DNA of 64,000 bases from Hofstenia miamia (lineage: Eukaryota; Xenacoelomorpha; Acoela), in assembly GCA_004352715.1 (NCBI GenBank), contig SCFE01000007.1, positions 215,529 to 279,528 of the forward strand. Reading direction: 5' to 3'. The notes below the pieces were generated by a model. That model worked only from the letters and a program-made list of their open reading frames with translations. It was not told the origin of the DNA and ran no database searches. Within the stretch, counting starts at the first letter, position 1; each line of letters opens with the position of its first letter. The translations under genes and the position numbers were made by a program. Shown piece by piece: positions 50,801 through 59,249 of the stretch.

Positions 50801-53121
50801 AATTTGATGTTACAAGTTCAAATGTGTATTATGAGTACATTCTTGAGATATCAAATGAATTCACATCGAAGCAGTTTACTCTTGAAGGCATCGAATTGCG
50901 TAAGAATTTTACTTATTTAGTAATTTTTTAATGCTGCATGATCAAAACAAACCTATTTGCGGCTTTCTCAAAACTTTTCTAAGACTTTCTAGGCCTGTTA
51001 TCACAATTCTCAATACGTTATGATCCTCCTATAATAAAAACACTCAACATTGTTTTCATGATAAGGAAATTGAATTTCACTGCTTGGATGAAATAATGGA
51101 GGCTATTTCAATTCCTATCATTTCACATTATATAGAAAAAAGAAATTTTTACAATTATCATTTAAAAATTTGTAAACAGCAGCGCACGTTTGCGACATTA
51201 AGTAGACATTTCAGTGTGTGAAAACCAATATAAAAATTTCCTTTCAAAATCGTTTCCTAAGTTATATTTTTTCTGTATTCGTTTTTGAAGCATCGTAGCA
51301 CGAACTTGCATTGAACTCTGGCAGTGAAAATTATAGCAATCTAATAAATATGTAAATAATGATAGTAATAAATGACTTATTTCCTATTATGAAAATGCAA
51401 ATATCCCTCGCAAAACAACGTTTTCGAATTTTTGAAGCTGGTCGATGTCAGTGAAATTTGGATACTGGCTCGTCGATGCATTGCTAATACGATATATAGC
51501 ACTGCATAACAGTGTTTTTCCCAAAATAAGGAGTGTTCATTATAGATATAGCTTTTTAGCATAAAGCAATAATCATTACAAGACATGAATTTTTCAGTAA
51601 TGTGGGTAGATCATTAAAGTGTAAAATAAGAACACTAATTGATTTAGATGAGCTAATGGCAGGCGCTGTTTAATTTGTGCAATTTACTTTTTAAGCACTT
51701 GCAGAAATTAAAATTTTTAATGCTAAGTACCATTCAATTTTATTTAGCCCGCACATATAAGAATTAAACGATGATTAATATTTTGTATCAAAAGTATATA
51801 GAAAGGGTAAGGAATTTATCAGCTAGATGGTTAATAAACCATAAGAAAAAATACGACCAAGAACAGATCTTCATCAAACTCCGCTGGTAACATTTTTAAA
51901 TTAAGATGATGTACTATTGATAATATTTAGTTAGATATGATTTTGGAAGTTTTAAAAACAATGTAAAGTTTTTTAATGAGTAAATCTTAAGAGCAAAACG
52001 AATTGCCTTTAAAATACCGAAATATAGTACAGGCTTAAAGTTTTCGAACGTCAATTTGCAATTTGGAAGCTTAATAAACAGGTTATTGTCACGCGCAGGA
52101 ATTGGAGCAATCATTGATATCTTCCAAAGAGTACTCTTATCCAAGTAATAAGTATGAAGCTTAAGCATGTGCTTTTCTATGTATGTTGAATATCTAACGA
52201 GGAAAGATCCAGGTAATTTTTCAAAATCAGACTCAGGAGAAGACAATACTTTCAATGAAATAATCAATATATTAGGATGTATATACTCAGACTGAAATTC
52301 TGCGGTTCCAAAAGTTCTGAAGAATTAAAATGAAAATCTGACAGAAAGTTATTAGTACGTAGTTCGACTGAACAATTTTTTGAACAGTGCTAAAACAGAG
52401 TTGCTCATTCTCTCAAAATCTTCCAAATTTGAGGGCTAAATTTAAAAAAATTATTTTATGTATCTGAAACAGTATGCGGTTGATTCTGTATGCGACTTAG
52501 GTTTTGCGCTTACAAATGAACTATCAGTGGGGGTTTCATAATGCAGATTATTAAAACAAAAGTGAATTAATTAAAATTCAGTGCCTAATAATACATAAAT
52601 TTGAGGTCATGCCCTGAAATTTTACTCTATAATATAAAACATTAAAGTTAAAATCAAATCCTAACATTCTCAAGTATATTATTGTTAACCGATATTTTAT
52701 ATAAATTCACTTAGACAAAGGTGAAAACGCATCCAGTTTGAAGCGGATAGCAATAGGCGGATCTTTTTTCATCATTGCGGGCATTATCGTCATATTTTTA
52801 GCAATAGGGGTTCTTCGCCGTTTCTACGGTAACTTTGTTTCAAATCAAACTTCTAGTGTTTTTAGCAATTCTAGCAAATAACAATGGGGAAAACGATTCA
52901 AAAACGGATTTGGTTGATAATCCCTACAACACATCAGGTAATTCCGATAATTGATTTAAAAAATATGTTTGTTGGAACACCAAATTGATAAGAAAATTTA
53001 AAGATATATCAGGTACTTCTATATATATATATATATATANNNNNNNNNNNNNNNNNNNNNNNNNNNNNNNNNNNNNNNNNNNNNNNNNNNNNNNNNNNNN
53101 NNNNNNNNNNNNNNNNNNNNN

Positions 53122-53158
<37 letters not shown>

Positions 53159-56100
53159 AGCGTTGCAAACGAGTCGACCTTAGGAAATGTTGTATATTTT
53201 CTGCATTTGTATTTGAACGGAATTTTCTCAAGTTCTTCTTAAGACAAAAAGCTAAAATTTTTACTTTTATGCAAAAAGTCAACACCCTAGTATTTATACA
53301 TGTATATATCTATTTCTATAGATTTACAAATTAATGAGTTGTTTTGTTTGCCCATATATATATATATATATATATACGTTCTTTAAGCTGCAAAGGCAAG
53401 CGAGCACGTGCATAACTTTTTAACAAATACATTACCTGTTTACACATAGGCCTACTAAGGCTGATTAATTCGAATAATGAATTAAATAATATATTTATTT
53501 AGACTATATTTCAAAAATCGCCACGCAGAATTGCGATCACATTTATACAATCCCTACAAAAGGTGAGTGAAATGAAATTAAAATTTAAATATTTTCATGC
53601 TGGAATTTTAGCCAATGTCATCGTTGAAAATGAACTCTATAATAACCATTTCAATGGTATGATTGTTTGTTATTTCATATAGCCTATGTTAATCAATATT
53701 TCTCTTGGAATATTAAACTTAAATTAAGAATGTCATTTCTTTCTTAGAAAAAAATTATCCATCTAAATAATGCTGCCTCATAGTGATTTTTTCAAAGAAC
53801 TGTGTAGGATCACAGGATGAGAGAATTCTTAATACATGAATTTTGATATTTGCCAAATTCAAATGTTTGTAAAGACTTATTTCAGATTTAGGTGACAACA
53901 GTACAAGCAAACAAGCTTTTGATGACCATATTTACACAGATGTTGGAAAACGTATGTAAATCTTTCAAATTTAACATTTAGTCAAGTGAAATCTATCAAA
54001 TTTCTTTGATTCTACAATTTTTTCAATTATTTACATATAATATACATTCCAACTTTGCTGCAAGGGCCCGAATACAGATTCGGTACCTCGAGCATATCAC
54101 GAGCTCGAATTTGACCAGTTACATCTTGTAGAATTATTCCAAGCCTAGCATCTTTTGCTTTAATATTATTAGCCCTAATTACACATTTGTTACACTAATG
54201 CTGTGCTTTACACAAGTATATTTATTTCATTGAAAGATCTAATTAATTACTAAGGTGTATCTTTCATGGGATCTAAAAAAATTAATTACATTGCGTTTGA
54301 AATTTTAGCAAAATTTTGGTGAGCTTGACTCGAATCTGAGGTCATGCCCGCTTTGATAATCAAAATATTGAATTCTCAGATCCTTAAAAGAGATTAATAA
54401 TATCTTGAGGTTTTAGTCAACTCACATTATGAAAAAATATAATTTAATTGCTGATTTTTATTTTAGAAGTAAGTCTTCAAGAATATCAGTCTGCTGATAA
54501 TCACGTGTATGAGGAGTTTGATGCACGTAAGAAGCATTCAGTTATATAAAACTTTCTACTAATCAATGCTATATTTATTTTGAATAAATTTTTGAAAAAT
54601 TCAAAATGTTAAACAATTCTCAATTTTGTTAAAATTTACCATGAGCTCTCTAAGAAAATATTTTCTCAAAAATTGATCATTCTCAATCCTTAAATAATGC
54701 AATGTTTATGAACTCACCTTCTAAACGTTGAATGGCAATCGTACCATTTTTGCTACAGTAACATTGATTTATTGGCATAAACTTCTTAGAATTGAAAGGT
54801 GGTCATTTCATAACCAATTTCACAGCGCTTAGTGAACCCCTCTTGTAATATTTCTTATGCATTGATTCACATGAGATATCCATTAAGACAATATTTTTCA
54901 GTATAATAAAGTTCTGTCTTAAAAGAGTTGAGAAGCATATTTTATTTCAAAAATTTCTGGTGACATAAAACTTAGAACAGTTTTTAAAAGATATCCATCA
55001 CGTTAAATTTCTAGTTATTGGCAATGTAAAATTTTTGAAATTTTAGCAAAATATAGTAATTAATAATTAGTTTATGCATATTTTACTATGTGCTTATTGC
55101 AGAAAATTGCAAATAATTGACGAATAGAAATTCTTTGTTGTATAATTTGTTAATTAATTGAAAGAAGAACATCGTGAATTGTTGAAATGCAATTATATAC
55201 AATGAAGTTTTCGAGCGAAAATGATTTTGGTATGGGAAAAAACTTATCTGACAACCCTATATTTAACTCAATGCTATCTGTCTGAAACTTATGTGATAAA
55301 CGTCATTACATATATACTGTAGGTTAAAATTCCAATACTATTGTGTCTGCGAAAAGTAACGATGAAGAAGATGGCTGCACAGCTATTCGAGGCATATAGA
55401 GACCCCAACATGCAGTACTTTGACAAAGTGGATACGGAAATTTAAAATGGTGCAAGCTATTGTTGAGAATGAAATCAAAATTGTAAGGTCCATTTTTTGT
55501 GATTTTAGCGGTTCTTCGCTCATCGATTATGCCAATAAGTGTGCACAACCATTTTTTGTTATATGATAATGCTTCCATTGAAGTATTGCACTTCTAGATT
55601 ACCCAAACTTGCTCATCCCCTTACCATTGTACAGCCCGGATCTCGATCCAAATCATTCTTTTTGTTTCATTACCTGAAGTCTTACTTAAAAAGTAAGCAA
55701 TTTGATAGAGGCACTCAACTTCTAGACGTCCCTTCGGTGATTATTGAGCTTTTCAGAAGATGAGGCTATATCTTGAGAATGAAGCGGGCTACATTGAGAA
55801 GTAAGCCACAGACTTATTGAGTCTACCACATATATAATTGCGAAAGAGTATATGCAAGCTTAGATTAAATCAATTTTATCACAAATAAATAAAAGCGAAT
55901 ATTATAGCATCTACGTATAACCTACTAAAAAGTCATTATGTACAATAAATCTAGTTTTCAAATTCTCCTTGCTGCAATATTTCGAAATGATACCATAAAG
56001 CTTTCAATGAATCGACAACGCCATTGCCATTGACCTAATCAGCTATAAAAACAACATTATATTTGCTCTAAAATGCTATCATTCCAAAAATATACCTCAA

Positions 56101-57552
56101 TCTGAAAAATTTTATCCGAATTTTGGATTTTAGACTGTGCATATAAAATTTAAGTTCCTCAAATTTTCTTGAAGGTGTTTTCATAGTTTATGTCAAGTGA
56201 ACTCGCAGATTCATCAATGCTAACATAGCATAACAAAACCAATAAGTGAATACTCGCTAACTTTTCTCATCTCATCACATTTGAATGAATTTGTAAATAT
56301 GATTTTTAATGCATTCCAAAAACTAAGCACGTTTCCTAAAAAATCTTTTTTCAATTGCACTTTGATGTTTGATCCAGACTTGTCAACGAGGCGTAATTTC
56401 TAAGCTCGGCTCGCTTAGATTTTGAGTAAGTTCGGCTTGACTCGGCTCGCCACATAAAATCGTTGAATGAGGGTCGTTTCAGCTCGATATTTTTTTTAAA
56501 ATATTGTGCTCTCAGAATTTTTTCAATTGCTTTTCCTATTATTAAATAAACATTTCTAAAGTAAGATTAAAAGTAAGGAATATTGAATGAAAAAATAAGA
56601 AAAATCTGCATAATCAAATTAATAAGCAGCACTATAAATTTGGTTTGCTTAAAAATGGCTCGTTTTGTGCTCGTTGTATATCCAATACTCTGCTCAAGCT
56701 CGGCTCGGCTCGGCTNNNNNNNNNNNNNNNNNNNNNNNNNNNNNNNNNNNNNNNNNNNNNNNNNNNNNNNNNNCTGCTCGTTTTGGGCTCGTTGTATATC
56801 CAGTACTCTGCTCAAGCTCGGCTCGGCTCGGCTCGTTAGAAGCTCGGCTCGTTGACAATTATAGTTTGATCCCAATTTGTCAAAATCAAAACGTTGATTC
56901 AATATATAATTAAAACTGGTGTAACTCATAATTTTACATACAACATCAAGTGTGCAAAATTTACAAATATCTAACGGTATTTCTACATTGTGCAATTGTT
57001 GAAAATTATGAAAAATTCTGAATCATTTGTGAAGAATCACTTTCAATAAATTATATTGATGTTTGAAATTATATTTTATACATATACAGTAGTGTATTCA
57101 AAGCTTAAAATTAATCAAATTTTTTTAATGAGTGGCCCAAATAACAAGTAGAATCCATATCGTGAAAAGTTATCAAATATATTTGATTTCATTCAACCAC
57201 AATTGCATTTGCTAATGTGAAATGAGGAAGTTGACTTTTTTTCTACCATGAGGTATAAAAACGAATGGAAAATACTATTCCATTTTACACAAACTTTACA
57301 AAAGTTGAGTTGTTAAAAATATGACTTATTAATAGGATTCAATCAAAATAGTATGGCTCATATTTTTAGTTCTTTAAATCTTGTCCTCTGTTGTAGACCT
57401 TTGCTGGTTTGATAAATAATTTGATTCGGCTTCTATAAATAGATATAGTTAATTGCAAGCACTTAATAAACAAATGAAAAGTTTTAATTTAGCAACAAAT
57501 CGCTCAAAGTGTGAACTTCCTCAAGATGATATCTATAGCGAGATACCAAAGG
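35163..57552 (+). CDS. Ig-domain transmembrane receptor with modular tyrosine tail (gene span)
   Basis: A single-pass type I membrane receptor assembled from 16 exons: 153-residue Cys-rich N-terminal exon, eight Ig-like exons, one transmembrane exon and six tail exons, about 1000 residues in all. Every junction is phase 1 and every exon length is a multiple of three. The extracellular part has many N-x-S/T sites and resembles I-set adhesion/recognition receptors. Each tail exon carries a tyrosine motif that could dock SH2 proteins after phosphorylation. Expected to sit at the cell surface; ligand unknown. A signal-peptide exon and the true 3' end are not identified. Tandem relatives at the left edge and at 5.7 kb suggest an array. 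Similar plans occur in innate immune and allorecognition receptors; that role is inference. The exon model itself is well supported. Confidence 0.8.
35622..37798. other. Intron A (2.2 kb)
   Basis: AT-rich, ends in an (ATT)n tract at 37740-37794 directly before the acceptor. No embedded gene or element was identified. Short minus-strand frames at 36645-36863 and 37515-37724 look like chance. Confidence 0.6.
37740..37794. repeat. (ATT)n microsatellite in the polypyrimidine region of an acceptor
   Basis: Trinucleotide TTA repeats with a few interruptions, replacing the normal pyrimidine tract just before the TTTAG acceptor at 37795-37798. Confidence 0.9.
37799..38113 (+). CDS. Receptor exon B: Ig domain
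   Basis: 315 bp, phase 1 to phase 1, donor GTATGT. Contains the three Ig landmarks in order: YIYCNFE (B-strand Cys), YMWFLN (core Trp) and GKYKCNV (F-strand Y-x-C). Length of about 105 residues fits one domain plus linker. Separated from the next Ig exon by 9.9 kb of transposon-rich intron, so linkage to the downstream exons is inferred from phase and strand. Confidence 0.75.
38780..38806. repeat. (TA)n microsatellite
   Basis: Uninterrupted alternating T and A. Confidence 0.9.
38906..40655. mobile_element. 1.75-kb hAT-like element with 8-bp target duplication
   Basis: Left end CAGAGGCCCACCGAGAAAAT, inverted right end CAGGGGCCCAGCTAACC, followed inward on both sides by GGGGGTG(T/C)A and GCTGCCCCT segments. 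Flanks CTTAGTCA (38898-38905) and GTTAGTCA (40656-40663) match at 7 of 8. Open frames inside (minus strand 39368-39589 and 39619-39816) show no transposase motif I can name, so it is non-autonomous or a deeply decayed full element. Confidence 0.8.
41161..42040. repeat. Degenerate ~190-bp tandem repeats
   Basis: The segments starting TTTTCGACTATATCAACTGA (41519), CTTTCGACTATATTAACTGA (41719) and TTTCGATTATTATAATTATA (41908) each run on through similar sequence (for example ACATATCAA-x-TGTA-x-ACAATC and AGCTCCAT-x-TAAA). A looser copy may precede them. TTCGGAAC/GTTCCGAA words occur at the two outer edges (41170-41200 and 42033), so the array may be the inside of one element. Confidence 0.65.
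42437..44358. repeat. 1.9-kb direct duplication, copy 1
   Basis: Matches 44964-46879 with about 1-2% difference and a few indels. Includes the Tc1-like fragment (42751-43294) and the C-terminal end of a minus-strand open frame (44218-44350). Confidence 0.9.
42751..43294 (+). mobile_element. Deleted Tc1-like element, copy 1
   Basis: Inverted ends TATAGCTCAAGTAAAAAAAG and (inverted) TATAGCTGAAGTAAAAAAAA, each followed by GTGGCCAC/GTGGCCGC. Between them, plus-strand pieces in two frames: EQDGATPHTSKSTKEFLQ (second catalytic Asp) and LPNSPDLVPIENVWQILK (third acidic block) then EKNPTNRKELKSYILELQHQ. The 5' transposase half is missing. A one-base shift separates the block read as SPDLVPIENVW from the 72-codon frame at 42950-43168. 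Confidence 0.8.
44900..44906. other. Assembly gap (7 N)
   Basis: Seven N just before copy 2 of the duplication. The following 51 bases (44907-44957) recur at 47811-47864, close to the next Ig exon. The order of sequence in this intron may be wrong. Confidence 0.95.
44964..46879. repeat. 1.9-kb direct duplication, copy 2
   Basis: See copy 1 at 42437-44358. It diverges from copy 1 after CCTGTAAA, where copy 2 continues into additional piggyBac-like sequence. Confidence 0.9.
45282..45822 (+). mobile_element. Deleted Tc1-like element, copy 2
   Basis: Same ends, same frameshift and same missing 5' half as the element at 42751-43294 (one amino-acid difference in the long frame). It therefore came with the duplication and is not an independent insertion. 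Confidence 0.8.
46739..46990 (-). pseudogene. Possible piggyBac-like transposase scrap
   Basis: The minus-strand frame reads PGKGHNITCENFFTYFKFTG followed by CSKCGKIGLLRKSN. The G-K-G-x-x-(I/V)-x-x-(D/E)-N-(F/W)-(F/Y)-T block is characteristic of piggyBac transposases, where the first residue after C/x is a catalytic Asp; here it is Glu. The C-terminal half (44218-44350) is also present in copy 1, but there it is joined to unrelated sequence. Short and only partly convincing. Confidence 0.4.
47995..48249 (+). CDS. Receptor exon C: Ig domain
   Basis: 255 bp, phase 1. Reads GPEELSMPEFQIVEEGSKL, then DINCRTSSNPEADFS, KWAHV and VKQCRATNP: Cys, Trp and Cys of an I-set fold. The exon must end at T48249 to keep the Y-G-P start of the next exon in frame, so the donor is GTTGTT, weaker than the GTATGT/GTAAGT used elsewhere; the intron is 44 bp. 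Confidence 0.8.
48294..48557 (+). CDS. Receptor exon D: Ig domain
   Basis: 264 bp, phase 1, donor GTAGGC. FATIACSVASNPEANFSK, NSIVW and QIRCHAES give Cys, Trp, Cys. The SNPEA-(D/N)-FS stretch is shared with exon C, so C and D arose by exon duplication. Begins Y-G-P after splicing. Followed by a 46-bp intron. Confidence 0.85.
48604..48858 (+). CDS. Receptor exon E: Ig domain
   Basis: 255 bp, phase 1, donor GTATGT. FASIDCEVISYPPATTDSST, NSIIWKI and EFQCIAYNS. Closest visible relative is exon G (50051), with which it shares (S/E)-(Y/F)-PPA and the position of the Trp. Followed by a 40-bp intron. Confidence 0.85.
48899..49159 (+). CDS. Receptor exon F: Ig domain
   Basis: 261 bp, phase 1, donor GTAAGA. 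NCEIECVVRKSNPNITHLSL, IKWSAD and DVTCVAENEFY. Resembles exon H (50349) in the SNP region after the first Cys and in the AENEFY/GRNSFY end. Together E-F form a pair that matches G-H. Confidence 0.85.
49160..50050. other. Intron F (0.9 kb) holding a hAT-like MITE
   Basis: The only long intron inside the Ig-exon cluster; the MITE at 49566-49914 accounts for part of its length. Confidence 0.75.
49566..49914. mobile_element. hAT-like MITE, CAGACTTGTCAACGAG family, copy 1
   Basis: Perfect inverted ends CAGACTTGTCAA and (inverted) CAGACTTGTCAATGAG; perfect 8-bp duplication ACATACAT at 49558-49565 and 49915-49922. GCTCGGCTCG tandem words lie next to both ends. 349 bp, non-coding. Confidence 0.92.
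50051..50308 (+). CDS. Receptor exon G: Ig domain
   Basis: 258 bp, phase 1, donor GTATGT. GPEISMQNFIEIHEGEDM, then EIECNVESFPPAKFQNSTDG, TWKVEQ and IYRCSALNE. Followed by a 40-bp intron, the same length as after exon E. Confidence 0.85.
50349..50612 (+). CDS. Receptor exon H: Ig domain
   Basis: 264 bp, phase 1, donor GTAAGT. YISVECKVLSSNPPTSTLIL and GKIECIGRNSFYENS supply both Cys; the core Trp is replaced by Phe (SLTFQLQ). Followed by a 41-bp intron. Confidence 0.85.
50654..50899 (+). CDS. Receptor exon I: membrane-proximal Ig-like domain without the canonical disulfide
   Basis: 246 bp, phase 1, donor GTAAGA. VDFNIAEMKSTVNQVFKITE, SILWTKS and YEYILEISNEFTSK align with exon H, but both canonical Cys positions are other residues (Thr/Glu region and Leu). 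One Cys (ALCNIT) remains elsewhere. The domain is therefore Ig-like by position and pattern only. Confidence 0.75.
50900..52714. other. Intron I (1.8 kb)
   Basis: No embedded gene or element recognised. An open frame on the minus strand (51914-52267, 117 codons) has no motif and is probably chance. Confidence 0.6.
52715..52828 (+). CDS. Receptor transmembrane exon
   Basis: 114 bp, phase 1, donor GTAACT. KGENASSLKR precedes AIGGSFFIIAGIIVIFLAIG, then VLRRFYG: a single hydrophobic helix of about 20 residues with a Gly-rich face, and Arg-Arg on the inner side (positive-inside). No charged residue lies in the helix, so pairing with a charged adaptor by that route is not suggested. Confidence 0.85.
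52866..52937 (+). CDS. Receptor tail exon 1 (NPYNTS motif)
   Basis: Two acceptors 9 bases apart (TTTTTAG ending 52865, TTCTAG ending 52874) are both in frame; the second gives a 46-bp intron and 63-bp exon starting ANNNGENDSK. Ends DLVDNPYNTSG with one Tyr in an N-P-Y setting. The counterpart at 5830-5889 keeps the end of this exon but lacks the Tyr. Confidence 0.7.
52938..53502. other. Tail intron 1 with microsatellites and a gap
   Basis: (TA)n at 53021-53039 and 53124-53155 surround an 82-N gap (53040-53121); a further (TA)n is at 53354-53377. A missed tail exon could lie in the gap. Confidence 0.8.
53503..53562 (+). CDS. Receptor tail exon 2 (DHIYTIP motif)
   Basis: 60 bp, phase 1; acceptor TATTTAG, donor GTGAGT. 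Reads YISKIATQNCDHIYTIPTKG after the split codon. Two Tyr: YISK and the D-H-I-Y core shared with tail exons 4 and 5. Confidence 0.75.
53612..53656 (+). CDS. Receptor tail exon 3 (NELYNNHF motif)
   Basis: 45 bp, the smallest exon; acceptor TTTTAG, donor GTATGA, after a 49-bp intron. Reads NVIVENELYNNHFN with one Tyr. Y-N-N fits the general Y-x-N form of Grb2-type SH2 sites, which is only a suggestion. Confidence 0.65.
53886..53951 (+). CDS. Receptor tail exon 4 (DDHIYTDV motif)
   Basis: 66 bp, phase 1; acceptor TTTCAG, donor GTATGT. Reads LGDNSTSKQAFDDHIYTDVG. D-D-H-I-Y-T-D-V has an acidic lead and Y-x-x-V, an ITAM/ITIM-half-like pattern. Confidence 0.75.
54121..55312. repeat. Right copy of the segmental duplication shared with 1-1193
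   Basis: Contains tail exon 5 and its flanking introns. Differs from the left copy by scattered substitutions. Similarity ends at ACGTCATTACA, after which the right copy continues with unrelated sequence and the left copy meets the gap. Confidence 0.9.
54467..54526 (+). CDS. Receptor tail exon 5 (DNHVYEEF motif)
   Basis: 60 bp, phase 1; acceptor TTTTAG, donor GTAAGA. Reads VSLQEYQSADNHVYEEFDA, with two Tyr (QEYQS and NHVYEEF). A near-identical exon is at 350-409. Confidence 0.8.
55500..55860 (+). pseudogene. mariner-type transposase C-terminal remnant
   Basis: Plus strand: VHNHFLLYDNASIEV (second catalytic Asp, L-x-x-DNA), then LYSPDLDPNHSFCFI (third block), then LKSYLKSKQFDRG (the FRSL-x-x-x-L-x-G-K-x-F region). 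At least one frameshift and stops. It lies inside the receptor's tail intron between exons 5 and 6. Confidence 0.65.
56375..56863. mobile_element. hAT-like MITE, CAGACTTGTCAACGAG family, copy 2
   Basis: Begins CAGACTTGTCAACGAG; the right end is partly degraded (CTCGTTGACAATTATA). Perfect 8-bp duplication GTTTGATC at 56367-56374 and 56864-56871. An internal N gap (56716-56773) is bordered by repeated CGGCTCGGCT words, and sequence on its two sides (CTCGTTTTG, GTATATCCA) is duplicated, so the gap reflects a repeat collapse. Confidence 0.85.
56872..57492. other. Gene-free part of tail intron 5
   Basis: No supported feature. Confidence 0.5.
57493..57552 (+). CDS. Receptor tail exon 6 (DDIYSEIP motif)
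   Basis: 60 bp, phase 1; acceptor AATTTAG, donor GTAAGC. Reads TNRSKCELPQDDIYSEIPKG. D-D-I-Y-S-E-I has an acidic lead and Y-x-x-I; the IP-x-KG end echoes tail exon 2. It lies 3 kb after exon 5, so linkage rests on phase, strand, length and motif. Confidence 0.7.
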
Positions 57553-57658
57553 GTAAGCTGATTTTATGAATCAAATTACGATACTGTTACTTGATGATTG
57601 TCTTGTATTGGTAGTTTAAAATATATTGACAAAATCTTTGTCAAATGACAACTTGTGA

Positions 57659-57887
57659 TATATATATATATATATATATATNNNNNNNNNNNNNNNNNNN
57701 NNNNNNNNNNNNNNNNNNNNNNNNNNNNNNNNNNNNNNNNNNNNNNNNNNNNNNNNNNNNNNNNNNNNNNNNNNNNNNNNNNNNNNNNNNNNNNNNNNNN
57801 NNNNNNNNNNNNNNNNNNNNNNNNNNNNNNNNNNNNNNNNNNNNNNNNNNNNNNNNNNNNNNNNNNNNNNNNNNNNNNNNNNNNCTT

Positions 57888-57924
<37 letters not shown>

Positions 57925-57927
57925 TAT
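57659..57927. repeat. (TA)n microsatellites around a 203-N gap
   Basis: Both sides of the gap at 57682-57884 show CTTGTGATATATAT, so the gap sits within or between two copies of the same microsatellite. Confidence 0.9.
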
Positions 57928-59160
57928 ATATATATAAATATTAGAGTAGTCAAAAAATGAAGGGTTTATATTTTGCTTTATTCACTTGCTGACTGAATAC
58001 ATCAATTTTTATTGATCTTAATTACTACTTAGGAATCTCACAACTGCGATATATAAAATAGTAATTTGGATACATTAAATTTCTTGAAATATGATACAAA
58101 TCATTTGACATTTAATTAAATAAAGGTTGGATAGCTTACTAAGTGCAAGACGCTAATTGATGGCTGGTCCTGATTGAGCGGCAATCTGCTCTTTTGGTTC
58201 ATGCACCAACTAGACAGGGGGAATGAGAAACAGCAGTTCTTTAGCTGATTCGTGTTTTTTAAACACAAATTCTGTATAAACATGCAGTTTTCATTGTACA
58301 TTAAGCAAATATAGTCTCTGATGTATAGTGAAAGAATACTACATAGGACAATTACAAATTTTTAAGAAAATGAGGCACAATTTTTATAATAAAAATTTAA
58401 AAATACTACCAAAAATGGGAGCATCAAGTCATCTGGCCAACGTTGTTGCAGTGAAATAGTTGAACTATGCTAAACATATTTGCAGAGAGCATTTTCGAAT
58501 TTCATATTGTTTTTCTTGATTACCGGCCACAACAATCCCAATTATTTTTATACCTCTGGACCTGGAGGCTTTAATCATACTAGATCGATAGCCAGAGCTA
58601 TCCACTTTTTAAAGATTCTCATATTCTTTGATCAGTTAATGCAACTTTGCCCTTCAATCAAAAAACCTAGTTCAATGGAAAAATCTATAAAAAATTGACA
58701 CAATTTTGCCTCTTTGTTGTTCTTTTCTACATTCATTCTTAGCAATCTACTAGTAGAGAATCAGTTGCAGCTTGTAAGGATCTAAATTTTTGAAAACATT
58801 CAACCTTCACAAAAATTAAGTCACTAAGAATGCAGAACAAAGCTTTAACTCCTTATCTTTACTTAGGTATATATATATATATATAAATTAATGTATGTTG
58901 TCGCGATTCGTATACTTCTCTCTTTTCTTAGGTCATCCGTCGTTGCATTCCTTACTAGTTTCTCTTTCTTGGATTGACCGAACGCGGCCAAATCCTTCTC
59001 GATCTCCTAAATAATTGCTTTTTTACCTAAATTGGAATAGGTTTAATCGTTAAAAAATATTAATTATAAAAAAATTCCAAATTTAATACAAATCACTTTG
59101 AAGATGGAGGCGTATGATCTAATCAAAATGTCATGCCAATGTTATATTGCTGTTCTGCAG
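57928..59160. other. No supported gene
   Basis: Overlapping short open frames at 58116-58301 (minus) and 58480-58698 (plus). The latter includes HNNPNYFYTSGPGGFNH, but it has no good splice sites and no family I recognise. (TA)n at 58866-58885. Confidence 0.4.
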
Positions 59161-59249
59161 ATCTATTCGAATATTTGGCACTTACATTTGTTGTGTACAG
59201 TAGCCCTTTGCGGGCCAGGCCCAGTACAAATAGCTTAACCGGTTTTTAA
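59161..59249 (+). CDS. Candidate terminal tail exon (weak)
   Basis: The acceptor CTGCAG ends at 59160. In phase 1 the frame reads LFEYLALTFVVYSSPLRARP and ends at TAA 59247-59249. It would add a Y-x-x-L site (EYLAL) and close the receptor. A polyadenylation-like AATAAA follows at 59533. The reading could be chance, since the exon was chosen by phase alone and has no match to other tail exons. Confidence 0.25.
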
